Below, in pieces: positions 45,105-53,033 of a stretch of 64,000 bases of DNA; positions within the stretch are counted from its first letter, which is position 1, and every line of letters starts with the position of its first letter. The notes below the pieces were generated by a model that worked only from the letters and a program-made list of their open reading frames with translations, did no database searches and was not told the origin of the DNA. The stretch is from Streptomyces thermolilacinus SPC6 (GTDB lineage: Bacteria; Actinomycetota; Actinomycetes; Streptomycetales; Streptomycetaceae), in contig NZ_ASHX02000001.1 in assembly GCF_000478605.2 (NCBI RefSeq), positions 5,409,001 to 5,473,000 on the forward strand, given 5' to 3'. Both the position numbers and the translations under genes were made by a program.

Positions 45105-46448
45105 ATGCAGCCCAACACCCTGCTCGACGCCCTGCTCGACGAGGCGGGGATGTCCCACGCGGGCCTGGCCGCCCACGTCAACCGGGCGGGCCGCGCCCAC
45201 GGCCTGGCGCTGCGGTACGAACACACGGCCGTCGCGCGCTGGCTGAAGGGGCAGCGGCCACGCGGCCGGGTGCCCGACCTGATCTGCGAGGTGCTGGCCG
45301 CCCGGCTGCGCCGCCCGGTCACCCTGGACGACATCGGCCTCGGCGTGCCGGGCGGTGAGGCGGCCCTCGGCCACGGGACGCCGCTGGCCGGGTTCGTGGA
45401 GCGGGCGACGGCCCTGTGGCGGTCGGACGAGCAGCGGCGCCCGCACCTGCTCGGCGTCGCGGCGGTCACCGGGACGCCCGCCGTGCTGCCGGTCTGGGAG
45501 TGGGAGAACCCGCCGGACGACGCCGATGTGTCACGCGGCGGGCCCACCCGCGTCAGCGCCTCGGACATCGAGACGCTCCGCGCGGCCCGCGCCCACTACG
45601 AGCTGATGTACCGCAGGGCCGGCGGCATCGCGACCCGGGCCCGGGTCGTCGGGTTCCTCAACGCGCGTACGGCCCCGCTGCTGCGCGGCTCCTACGGTGA
45701 CGCGCTGGGGCGGCAGTTGCACCGGGCGGCGGGCGGCCTGGTCGCGGTGGCGGGCATCTGCGCGTACGACTCCGACGAACTGGGCCTGGCGCAGCGCTAC
45801 TTCCACCAGGCGCTGCGCCTGGCGAAGGCCAGCGGCGACCGGGGCCTGGGCGCCTATGTGATCGCGCTGCTCGTCAACCAGGCGCTGTTCATGGGGGAGT
45901 TCCGGCAGGCCGTGGCGTTCGCGGAGGCGGCGCTGCGCTCGGCGGGGCGGTGCGTCACCCCGGCGCTCACCGCCGACCTGTACGCGATGCAGGCCAAGGC
46001 GTACGCGCACCTCGGCGACGGCACGGCGGCGCTGCGCTGCGTCCAGCGCGCGGAACGGGAGGCGGAGCGCATCCGGCCCGGGCACGAGCCGGACGAGACC
46101 GGGTACGTCCAGCCCGGCCTGGTCAACGTGCGGGCGGCGGAGGCCCTGCTGAGCCTGGGCGACCTGCCCGGCGCGCGGGAGAACGCCACCGCGGCCGTCC
46201 GCACTCCGGCGCACGACCGGGGACGGGTGCACCGGCTGGCGATTCTCAGCCAGATCCAGCTGCGCCAGGGCGAGCCCGACGGAGCCGCGCTGACGGCCGC
46301 GGAGATGACCGAGCGGGCCCGCGGAATGGAGTCGCGGCGGCTCAGGGGCCGTCTGCGGGAGGTGCGGGACCATCTGGTGGCCAGTGGGTCGGGTGACGCG
46401 AAGGAGACGGCCGAAAAGATCGACGCCGCGCTGCGCGTTCCCCTGTGA
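45105..46448 (+). CDS. HTH-TPR regulatory protein (NsdA-like family)
   Basis: A 447-residue protein. An XRE-like helix-turn-helix occupies about 1-75 (LLDEAGMSHAGLAAHVNRAG, HTAVARWLKGQRPRGRVPDL), and helical TPR-like repeats fill about 150-430 (AQRYFHQALRLAKASGDR, LYAMQAKAYAHLGDGTAALR). This architecture is common among Streptomyces regulators of development and antibiotic production. The ATG at 45105 has GAGGGA at 5 nt. A Nudix gene follows 47 nt downstream. The signal and targets are unknown. Confidence 0.85.
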   Translation: MQPNTLLDALLDEAGMSHAGLAAHVNRAGRAHGLALRYEHTAVARWLKGQRPRGRVPDLICEVLAARLRRPVTLDDIGLGVPGGEAALGHGTPLAGFVERATALWRSDEQRRPHLLGVAAVTGTPAVLPVWEWENPPDDADVSRGGPTRVSASDIETLRAARAHYELMYRRAGGIATRARVVGFLNARTAPLLRGSYGDALGRQLHRAAGGLVAVAGICAYDSDELGLAQRYFHQALRLAKASGDRGLGAYVIALLVNQALFMGEFRQAVAFAEAALRSAGRCVTPALTADLYAMQAKAYAHLGDGTAALRCVQRAEREAERIRPGHEPDETGYVQPGLVNVRAAEALLSLGDLPGARENATAAVRTPAHDRGRVHRLAILSQIQLRQGEPDGAALTAAEMTERARGMESRRLRGRLREVRDHLVASGSGDAKETAEKIDAALRVPL

Positions 46449-46495
46449 CGGGCCGACTGCTGCCATATTGCCTCCGACAGGAAGGTGGCGGCACA

Positions 46496-47026
46496 GTGCG
46501 GTGGACGAACCTCGGCGAGACGACCGTGTACGAGAACCCGTGGTTCCGGGTGAACCTGGCGGATGTCGGGCTCCCCGACGGGCGGCGCCTGGACCACTTC
46601 CTCATCCGGCTCCGCCCGGTCGCCGTGGCCACCGCCGTCAACGACGCCAACGAGGTGCTGCTCCTGTGGCGGCACCGCTTCATCACCGACACCTGGGGCT
46701 GGGAGCTGGCCGCCGGGGTCGTGGAGGACGGCGAGGACGTCGAGGCCGCGGCGGCGCGCGAGATGGAGGAGGAGACCGGCTGGCGGCCCGGCCCGCTGCG
46801 GCACCTGATGACCGTCGAGCCGTCGAACGGCCTCACCGACGCCCGGCACCATCTGTACTGGTCGCAGGAGGCCACCTATGTGGGCGAGCCCGAGGACGCC
46901 ATCGAGTCCACGCGCCGCGCGTGGATACCGCTGAAGCTGGTCCCCGACATGGTCGCCCGGGGCGAGGTCCCGGCCGCCAACATGGCGGCCGGCCTGCTGA
47001 TGCTCCACCACCTGCGCCTGGGCTGA
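46496..47026 (+). CDS. Nudix hydrolase (ADP-ribose pyrophosphatase-like)
   Basis: A 176-residue Nudix enzyme. The Nudix box fits GVVEDGEDVEAAAAREMEEE followed by TGW, with all catalytic glutamates present. Flanking text (VENPWFRVN-like YENPWFRVNLADV, LWRHRFITDTWGWELAAG) points to the ADP-ribose/nucleoside-diphosphate-sugar branch. The GTG at 46496 is preferred because GAAGGTGG precedes it; a GTG at 46445 overlapping the previous stop has no ribosome binding site. Confidence 0.9.
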   Translation: MRWTNLGETTVYENPWFRVNLADVGLPDGRRLDHFLIRLRPVAVATAVNDANEVLLLWRHRFITDTWGWELAAGVVEDGEDVEAAAAREMEEETGWRPGPLRHLMTVEPSNGLTDARHHLYWSQEATYVGEPEDAIESTRRAWIPLKLVPDMVARGEVPAANMAAGLLMLHHLRLG

Positions 47027-47116
47027 CGGCCGGTGGCGCGGACGGCCGCCGGCGGGCGTGAGCGCGGGGGCCGGAGCGGTGGGCGCCGACCCCCGGTGGC
47101 CCGGGAGCACATGCAC

Positions 47117-47192
47117 GGCTCAGGAGCACACGAGGGGCTCAGGAGCGGACGTACGGCTCAGGAGTGCGCGTACGGCTCAGGAGTAGACGTAG
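47117..47192. repeat. Four tandem 19-bp repeats at the 3' end of the HBD gene
   Basis: Units begin at 47117, 47136, 47155 and 47174, each starting GGCTCAGGAG. On the minus strand every unit contains CTCCTGAGCC; the fourth holds the real last codons and stop of the dehydrogenase gene, so the other three look like duplications of that 3' end. Confidence 0.9.
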
Positions 47193-48049
47193 AAGCCCGA
47201 GCCCGTCTTGCGGCCCAGGCGGCCCGCGTCCACCATGCGCTGGAGCAGCGGGGGCGCCGCGTACAGGGGCTCCTTGTACTCGGCGTACATCGAGTCGGCG
47301 ACCGAGGCGACCGTGTCGAGGCCGATCAGGTCGGACAGCTTGAGCGGGCCCATCGGGTGGGCGCAGCCCATCTCCATGCCGTTGTCGATGTCCTCGCGGC
47401 TGGCGATGCCCGACTCGAACATCCGGATCGCGGACAGCAGGTACGGGATCAGCAGCGCGTTCACCACGAAGCCGGACCGGTCCTGGGCGCGGATCGCGTG
47501 CTTGCCGAGCACCTTCTCCACGACGGCCTGGGCGCGGCTGATCGTGCCCTCCGAGGTGGTCAGCGCGGGGATCAGCTCGACCAGCTGCTGGACCGGCGCC
47601 GGGTTGAAGAAGTGGATGCCGATGACCTGGTCGGGGCGGGAGGTCGCCACGGCCAGCTTCACCAGGGGGATGGACGACGTGTTGGACGCCAGGATGGCGT
47701 CCTGCCGGGTCACCACCTGGTCGAGGACCTGGAAGATCTCCGTCTTGACCTGCTCGTTCTCGACGACCGCCTCGATGACCAGGTCGCGGTCCGCGAACTC
47801 GCCGAGGTCGGTGGTGAAGCTCAGGCGGGCGAGCGTCGCGTCACGCTCCTCCTCGCTGATCTTGCCGCGCTGGGCGGCCTTGTCGAGGGAGTTGTACAGC
47901 CGGGTACGGCCGATCTCCAGCGCCTCGCCGGTGGTCTCGGCCACCTTGACCTCGAGGCCGCTGCGGGCACACACCTCCGCGATGCCCGCGCCCATCTGAC
48001 CGCAGCCCACCACTCCGACGCGTGCAATGTCGGCCATTGAGTCCGTCAC
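47177..48049 (-). CDS. 3-hydroxybutyryl-CoA dehydrogenase
   Basis: A 290-residue NAD(P)-dependent dehydrogenase interconverting acetoacetyl-CoA and 3-hydroxybutyryl-CoA. Nucleotide motif VGVVGCGQMGAGIAEV is at about 11-26, the catalytic histidine in IGIHFFNPAP, and the C-terminal helical domain contains NGMEMGCAHPMGPLKLSDLI. The GTG at 48049 has AAAGG six bases upstream; an ATG at 48037 with GAGGTGA is a good alternative. It is monocistronic and divergent from the exported hydrolase gene. Confidence 0.94.
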   Translation of the reverse strand: MTDSMADIARVGVVGCGQMGAGIAEVCARSGLEVKVAETTGEALEIGRTRLYNSLDKAAQRGKISEEERDATLARLSFTTDLGEFADRDLVIEAVVENEQVKTEIFQVLDQVVTRQDAILASNTSSIPLVKLAVATSRPDQVIGIHFFNPAPVQQLVELIPALTTSEGTISRAQAVVEKVLGKHAIRAQDRSGFVVNALLIPYLLSAIRMFESGIASREDIDNGMEMGCAHPMGPLKLSDLIGLDTVASVADSMYAEYKEPLYAAPPLLQRMVDAGRLGRKTGSGFYVYS

Positions 48050-48214
48050 CTCGTGCCTTTCGCTGATCTTCGGGTGGCGGGGCGGCCGTATGGTTCCGGC
48101 ACTTCCCGCCTCGACCCCACGACGTTACTCCGTTCGCGCGGATCGGCGGGCGTCCGGGCCGGGCATGCTCCCCCGGAGACGGTCATACGGTCCGGGGCAC
48201 CCGCTCCCGTCTCA

Positions 48215-48220
48215 TAGAGT
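48215..48220 (+). promoter_or_regulatory. Predicted -10 of the exported hydrolase gene
   Basis: TAGAGT lies in the 247-nt divergent gap, about 77 nt before the ATG at 48297. The -35 is unclear. Confidence 0.3.
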
Positions 48221-48296
48221 GCACAGGGGACGAAGCGCCCGAAACGATCACGGCGCGTGGGCGGGGCCGGGTACGACGGGAAGGCTGGGGCGACAC

Positions 48297-49628
48297 ATGG
48301 GACACAAGGGTGGCGGCATCGGGCGGCGCGGACTGGTCGCGGGGGCGACGGGGCTGGTGGCGTCCCTGCTGGTCAGCGGGGACGCGACGGGCGCGGCGGG
48401 CCCCTGGGGAAACGGCAACGGCACTGGGCACGGCCACGGCGGCCGGGGCGGTGACGGGGACCGGCGCGGGGACGGCAAGGGCCGGCGCGGGGGCCTGCGG
48501 GCGGAGGAGTTCCGCGGGATGTGGGTGGCGACGGTCACCAACCGCGACTGGCCCTCCCGCACCGGGCTGTCCGCCGCCGAGCAGCGCGCCGAGCTGACGG
48601 CCCTGCTCGACCAGGCCGTGAAGCGCCGCCTCAACGTGGTGATCCTCCAGGTCAGGCCCACCGCCGACGCGCTGTGGCCGTCGCCGTACGAGCCGTGGGC
48701 CCAGTGCCTCACCGGCGTCCAGGGCCGGGACCCCGGCTGGGACCCGCTCGGCACCGCCGTCGCGGAGGCCCACCGGCGGGGCCTGCAACTGCACGCCTGG
48801 TTCAACCCGTACCGCGTCGCCGTCCACGCCGACCCGTCCCGGCTGGCCGCCGACCACCCGGCGCGCCGCAACCCGGACTGGGCCGTCCCGTACGGCGGGA
48901 AGCTCTACTACAACCCGGGGCTGCCGCAGGTCCGCCGCTTCGTCCAGGACGCGATGCTCGACGCCGTACGCCGCTACGACCTCGACGCGGTCCACTTCGA
49001 CGACTACTTCTACCCGTACCCGGTCGCCGGGCAGGTCTTCGACGACGACGCGGCGTACGAGGCGCACGGCGGCGGCTTCCCGGACCGCGCCACGTGGCGG
49101 CGGAACAACATCGACCTGCTGGTCCGCGAGATGTCCGCGCGGATCAGGGCGGTCAAGCCGGGCGTGAAGTTCGGCATCAGCCCCTTCGGGATCTGGCGCA
49201 ACGCCACCACCGACCCGCTCGGCTCCGACACGCGCGGCCTCCAGACGTACGACGACCTGCACGCCGACACCCGCAAGTGGATCAAGGAGCGGTGGATCGA
49301 CTACGTCGTCCCGCAGCTCTACTGGCACATCGGCTTCGGCGCCGCCGACTACGCCGCGCTCGTCCCGTGGTGGAACGACGTGGTGCGCGGCACGGGCGTC
49401 CATCTGTACGTGGGGGAGGGCCTGTACCGGGCCGGGGACCCGGCGGCGCCCGCCCCGTGGCAGGACCCGGCCGAGCTGTCCCGGCACCTCACCTTCGCAG
49501 CCGACCACGACCAGGTGCTGGGGCACGCCTTCTTCGGCGCGCGGGACGTCGTCGCGGACCGGATCGGGGCGATGGCCAGGGTCGTGGCCGACCACTATCC
49601 GACGCCGGTCCGCCCTCCGGGCTGGTGA
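48297..49628 (+). CDS. Exported glycoside hydrolase family 10-like (DUF187) protein, Tat signal
   Basis: A 443-residue secreted protein. The N-terminus GGIGRRGLVAGATGLVASLL is a twin-arginine-type signal, followed by a Gly/His/Arg-rich linker. The catalytic-like barrel (about 75-430) shows FRGMWVATVTNRDWPSR, LQVRPTADALWPS, LHAWFNPYRV, VHFDDYFYPYP, FGISPFGIWRN and YVVPQLYW, the hallmarks of the GHL10/DUF187 family thought to act on glycan or peptidoglycan. The start at 48297 gives the signal peptide; the Shine-Dalgarno is weak (GGGG). Confidence 0.9.
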   Translation: MGHKGGGIGRRGLVAGATGLVASLLVSGDATGAAGPWGNGNGTGHGHGGRGGDGDRRGDGKGRRGGLRAEEFRGMWVATVTNRDWPSRTGLSAAEQRAELTALLDQAVKRRLNVVILQVRPTADALWPSPYEPWAQCLTGVQGRDPGWDPLGTAVAEAHRRGLQLHAWFNPYRVAVHADPSRLAADHPARRNPDWAVPYGGKLYYNPGLPQVRRFVQDAMLDAVRRYDLDAVHFDDYFYPYPVAGQVFDDDAAYEAHGGGFPDRATWRRNNIDLLVREMSARIRAVKPGVKFGISPFGIWRNATTDPLGSDTRGLQTYDDLHADTRKWIKERWIDYVVPQLYWHIGFGAADYAALVPWWNDVVRGTGVHLYVGEGLYRAGDPAAPAPWQDPAELSRHLTFAADHDQVLGHAFFGARDVVADRIGAMARVVADHYPTPVRPPGW

Positions 49629-49641
49629 CGCGCGGGCGCGG

Positions 49642-49848
49642 TCAGGGGCGCGCCTTGAACTCCCCCTTGTGACGTACGGCGGCGTCCGGGCCCGGGGACA
49701 CGACGGCCTCGTGCCCGTCGTCGTCGAACTTGACGCGGTACGGCGGGTGGCCGTGGTCGCCGAGGACCTCGACGATCTCGGCCGTGCGGTCGTGCTGCCC
49801 GACCACCCGGCCGTGCACCAGCAGCTTGTCGCCCACGGTTGCTTCCAT
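49642..49848 (-). CDS. DUF1918 protein
   Basis: A 68-residue DUF1918 protein, a small SH3-like fold: VGDKLLVHGRVVGQHDRTAE, then HPPYRVKFDDDGHEAVVSPG. GAGGAGGT precedes the ATG. Function unknown; possibly stress-related. Convergent with the hydrolase gene. Confidence 0.9.
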   Translation of the reverse strand: MEATVGDKLLVHGRVVGQHDRTAEIVEVLGDHGHPPYRVKFDDDGHEAVVSPGPDAAVRHKGEFKARP

Positions 49849-49938
49849 CGGGAGTGACCTCCTCGCGCCGGATTATCCGTATCTGGGAGTCTACGTCCGC
49901 AGGTGTGTCCCGCGTCACTCGAGACCGCGGCGCACGGC

Positions 49939-50544
49939 TCAGAAGACGGGCACCGACCCCGTCCGGAACTCCGCCCCGTCCAGCAGCTCCGGCGTCAGCC
50001 GCACCCCCGTCATCCGCTCCGCCAGGGCGAACGCCGCCTCCGTCGTGGCCTCCAGGTCCCCGTCGTCCTCGCGCAGGTCGAAGCCCACCTCCCGCATCAG
50101 TGCCACCGCCCCGTCCGGGTCGGCGCCGTCCCGCGCGTACGGGAACAGCGGCTCGAAGTGCAGCCGCAGCTCACCGTCCACGTACCGGCTGAAGTGGTCC
50201 ACCGCGTTCACGTTCCGGAAGTGCGTCACCAGCTCGGTGTCGCGCGACAGGGGGACGGCCGCCTCGTCGAGGCTGCCCAGATAGCCGTTCGGCTCGACCA
50301 CCAGCGTCCAGCCGTCCACCTCGCAGACGCCCAGGAAGTGCCGCTCGCCCCCGGACTCCTTCCACGCCTCCGCCGCGGCCTCGACCAGCGCGGGTATGCC
50401 CGTCACCCGCCCGTCGGCGCGCGCCCGCAACCGCCGCAGCGCCTCCTCGGGGGAGACCGCGTGGACCAGCGTCAGGCAGTACGCCTCGATGAGCTCCGGG
50501 CAGTGGTCGCCGAGCCAGCGGTAGTCGGCAGCAGTCGCGTTCAT
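49939..50544 (-). CDS. Hypothetical protein (DUF6461-like)
   Basis: A 201-residue cytosolic protein. Text such as VCEVDGWTLVVEPNGYLGSL, THFRNVNAVDHFSRYVDGEL and LRLHFEPLFPYARDG resembles a family I recall as DUF6461; function unknown. The ATG at 50544 was chosen because GGAG lies close upstream and the preceding open frame is non-coding. It is divergent from a GNAT gene by 58 nt. Confidence 0.75.
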   Translation of the reverse strand: MNATAADYRWLGDHCPELIEAYCLTLVHAVSPEEALRRLRARADGRVTGIPALVEAAAEAWKESGGERHFLGVCEVDGWTLVVEPNGYLGSLDEAAVPLSRDTELVTHFRNVNAVDHFSRYVDGELRLHFEPLFPYARDGADPDGAVALMREVGFDLREDDGDLEATTEAAFALAERMTGVRLTPELLDGAEFRTGSVPVF

Positions 50545-50602
50545 GTCTCCGATCGTGGCACCCGCCACTGACAACGGGGCTGCGCCCTGCAAACGTTCGA
50601 CC

Positions 50603-51037
50603 ATGACGGAGACGATCGCTTTCGGCTCGTACGAGATTTCGACCGACCCTGCCCGTCTCGACCGGACCCGCATCCACCAATGGCTGTCGACGGACACGTA
50701 CTGGGCGCGCGGGCGCGGCCGGGAGAAGCAGGACCGGGCCGTGGACGGCTCGCTCAACTTCGGCGCGTACGACACGCGCAGCGGCGAGATGGCCGCCTAC
50801 GCGCGCGTGGTGACCGATCTCGCGACGTTCGCGTGGCTCTGCGACGTCTACGTCGAGCCGGCGGCGCGCGGGGCCGGGCTCGGCACGGCGCTGGTGGCGG
50901 CGGTCCGCGACCACCTCGCCCCGCACGGTCTGAGCCGCGTCATGCTGGCCACCGAGGACGCCCACGGCGTGTACGAGAACATCGGATTCAGGCCCCTGGA
51001 CGACCCGCGCCGCTGGATGATCCTGGATCCCCGGTAG
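50603..51037 (+). CDS. GNAT-family N-acetyltransferase
   Basis: A 144-residue GNAT enzyme transferring acetyl from acetyl-CoA. Motif A is VEPAARGAGLGTALVAAV (about 92-109), preceded by the strand WLCDVYVEP; the end GVYENIGFRPLDDPRRWM is typical. The ATG at 50603 has no clear Shine-Dalgarno; an upstream ATG at 50543 lies inside the divergent start and is unlikely. The substrate is unknown. Confidence 0.88.
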   Translation: MTETIAFGSYEISTDPARLDRTRIHQWLSTDTYWARGRGREKQDRAVDGSLNFGAYDTRSGEMAAYARVVTDLATFAWLCDVYVEPAARGAGLGTALVAAVRDHLAPHGLSRVMLATEDAHGVYENIGFRPLDDPRRWMILDPR

Positions 51038-51200
51038 CCCGGCCACCAGGCGGGTGCCGCTGCGGCCACGCGCTCGCGCGAGGTCCTCGTCCAGGGCGCC
51101 CAAGGGCGGCGGAACCCGCACGGGCGCCGCCGGTCGCGGCAGCCGTCCCCGGGCCGGGCGCCCGCCGGCCGCGGCAGCACCCGCTAGCCTGAACCTCACG

Positions 51201-52361
51201 ATGAACCGTTTGTCCACGGCCTGGGGCGACCTCGCCCTCACCCGCTTCCCCGACCACCCCCGCGACCCGCTCCGCGCCTGGGACGCCGCCGACGAGTACC
51301 TGCTGCGGCACCTCGCCGAGCCGGACGCCCCGCCGCTCCAGGGCACCGTGGCCGTGGTCGGCGACCGCTGGGGCGCGCTGACCACCGCCCTGGCCGGCCA
51401 CCCGTTCCCCGCCGGGCTGGTCCAGATCACCGACTCGTACCTCGGCCGCGAGGCCACCCGCGCCAACCTCGCGCGCGCGGGCCACCCGGAGGACCGCGTA
51501 CGGCTCCTCACCACCCAGGACACCCCGCCCGCCCGGATCGACGTCCTGCTGGTCCGCGTTCCCAAGAGCCTGGCGCTCCTGGAGGACCAGCTGCACCGCC
51601 TCGCGCCCGCCCTGCACGCCGGGACGGCCGTCATCGGCACGGGCATGGTCAAGGAGATCCACACCTCCACGCTCACCCTCTTCGAGCGGATCGTCGGCCC
51701 CACCCGCACCTCCCTCGCGGTGAGGAAGGCCCGGCTCATCCACAGCACCCCCGACCCGGCCCTCCACCGCCCCGCCAACCCGTGGCCGCACCGGTACGCC
51801 CTGCCCGGCGACGCCCCGGCGGTGGCCGGACGGACCGTCGTCAACCACGCGGGCGTCTTCTGCGCCGACCGCCTCGACATCGGCACCCGCCTGTTCCTGG
51901 CGCACCTGCCGACCGGCCTCGGCGCCGCCCGCGTCCTCGACCTGGGCTGCGGCAACGGCGTGGTGGGCCTGGCCGTCGCGGTCGGGGAACCGGACGCCGA
52001 GGTGATCCTCACGGACGAGTCGTACCAGGCGGTGGCCTCCGCCGAGGAGACGTTCCGTACGTCCGCCCCGCCCGGCACGAAGGCCCGCTTCGTCGTCGGC
52101 GACGGCACGGCGGACGTGCCGGACGGCTCGGTCGACGTGGTCCTGAACAACCCGCCGTTCCACAGCCACCAGGCGCTCACCGACGCGACCGCCCGCCGCA
52201 TGTTCACCGCCGCCCGCCGCGTCCTGCGCAGCGGCGGCGAACTGCGCGTCGTCGGCAACCGGCACCTGGGCTACCACGTGACGCTGCGCCGCGTGTTCGG
52301 CAACTGCGAGGTCGTCGGCAGCGACCCGAAGTTCGTGGTGCTGCGCGCCGTCAAGCGCTGA
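51201..52361 (+). CDS. RlmG/RsmC-like rRNA guanine-N2 methyltransferase
   Basis: A 386-residue protein with two methyltransferase-like halves: a degenerate N-terminal half (about 10-190) and a SAM-binding C-terminal half (about 210-380) with motif I VLDLGCGNGVVGLAVAV and catalytic NNPPFHSHQA. This layout matches the RlmG (23S G1835) and RsmC (16S G1207) enzymes; I cannot decide between them. TAGCCT lies ten bases before the ATG and no Shine-Dalgarno is visible. Its last 11 nt overlap the convergent CGNR gene. Confidence 0.88.
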   Translation: MNRLSTAWGDLALTRFPDHPRDPLRAWDAADEYLLRHLAEPDAPPLQGTVAVVGDRWGALTTALAGHPFPAGLVQITDSYLGREATRANLARAGHPEDRVRLLTTQDTPPARIDVLLVRVPKSLALLEDQLHRLAPALHAGTAVIGTGMVKEIHTSTLTLFERIVGPTRTSLAVRKARLIHSTPDPALHRPANPWPHRYALPGDAPAVAGRTVVNHAGVFCADRLDIGTRLFLAHLPTGLGAARVLDLGCGNGVVGLAVAVGEPDAEVILTDESYQAVASAEETFRTSAPPGTKARFVVGDGTADVPDGSVDVVLNNPPFHSHQALTDATARRMFTAARRVLRSGGELRVVGNRHLGYHVTLRRVFGNCEVVGSDPKFVVLRAVKR

Positions 52362-52980
52362 CCTTCCGGGCCGCCTCCGCCGCGCCCCGCGCCCCGGCGG
52401 TCCCCTCCGCCCCGGCGGACCTGGCGCGGCGGTGCGCGGCCACCCGTTCGCGGGTCGCGCACCGCCGCGAGCAGTACCGGCGCGGCACCCCGCTGCCCAG
52501 CGCCAGATACACCCGCCCGCAGCCAGGCGCCGCGCACAGCCCGCCCGGCGGCCGCTGACGGTCCCACACGAGCACCGTCAGGCACAGGCACGACGACGCC
52601 AGGAACCACTCGCCCCACGGGGCGTCGTCCGACGCGTCCAGATGCGGGTGCCAGGGGCTGCCGCCGCCGTGCGAGGTGAGCCGCAGCGGGCCGGGGCCCC
52701 GCGCGAGGAGCCGGTTCAGCTCCGCGACGGCCGCGTCGAGCCCGTCGGCCGCGAACACCCGGCGCAGCGCGAGCGCCGCGTCCCGCATCTCCGCCACATC
52801 CCGCCCGGACACGCTGACCGGCTCGTCCTCGCCGTGCTCCCGCAGCAGCCGGGCGATCGCGTCGGGCGCGGGGTCGTCGCGGGTGAGGGCGTTGACGAGG
52901 GCCTCGGTGCGGCGGGCGACGGCCCTCACCGAGTGGCGGGACGAGCGGTCATCGGCGTACACCCCGGCAATGTAACGCAT
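52351..52980 (-). CDS. CGNR zinc-finger/ABATE-domain regulator
   Basis: A 209-residue protein with an N-terminal ABATE-like helical domain (about 5-120) and a C-terminal CGNR-type zinc finger (about 145-190): CAAPGCGRVYLALGS, RRYCSRRCATRERVAAHRRR-like end. CGNR proteins are putative stress-linked transcription factors. The ATG at 52980 (MRYIAGVYADD) lies inside a symmetric operator shared with the divergent MFS gene, so autoregulation and control of the exporter are likely. An ATG 24 nt upstream is an alternative. Confidence 0.85.
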   Translation of the reverse strand: MRYIAGVYADDRSSRHSVRAVARRTEALVNALTRDDPAPDAIARLLREHGEDEPVSVSGRDVAEMRDAALALRRVFAADGLDAAVAELNRLLARGPGPLRLTSHGGGSPWHPHLDASDDAPWGEWFLASSCLCLTVLVWDRQRPPGGLCAAPGCGRVYLALGSGVPRRYCSRRCATRERVAAHRRARSAGAEGTAGARGAAEAARKVSA

Positions 52981-53033
52981 CTGGTGTGGTTTTCCGTTAC
53001 GCACGTAACGTGCCGGGCGTGAGAGACCGTTAC
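52972..53033. promoter_or_regulatory. Symmetric four-half-site operator between CGNR and MFS genes
   Basis: Half-sites GTAACG (52972-52977), CGTTAC (52995-53000), GTAACG (53005-53010) and CGTTAC (53028-53033) are arranged with 17-nt gaps on both sides of a perfect 16-bp core palindrome (52995-53010). The exact dyad centre is between 53002 and 53003. It covers the CGNR start codon and the MFS start region. Confidence 0.8.
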
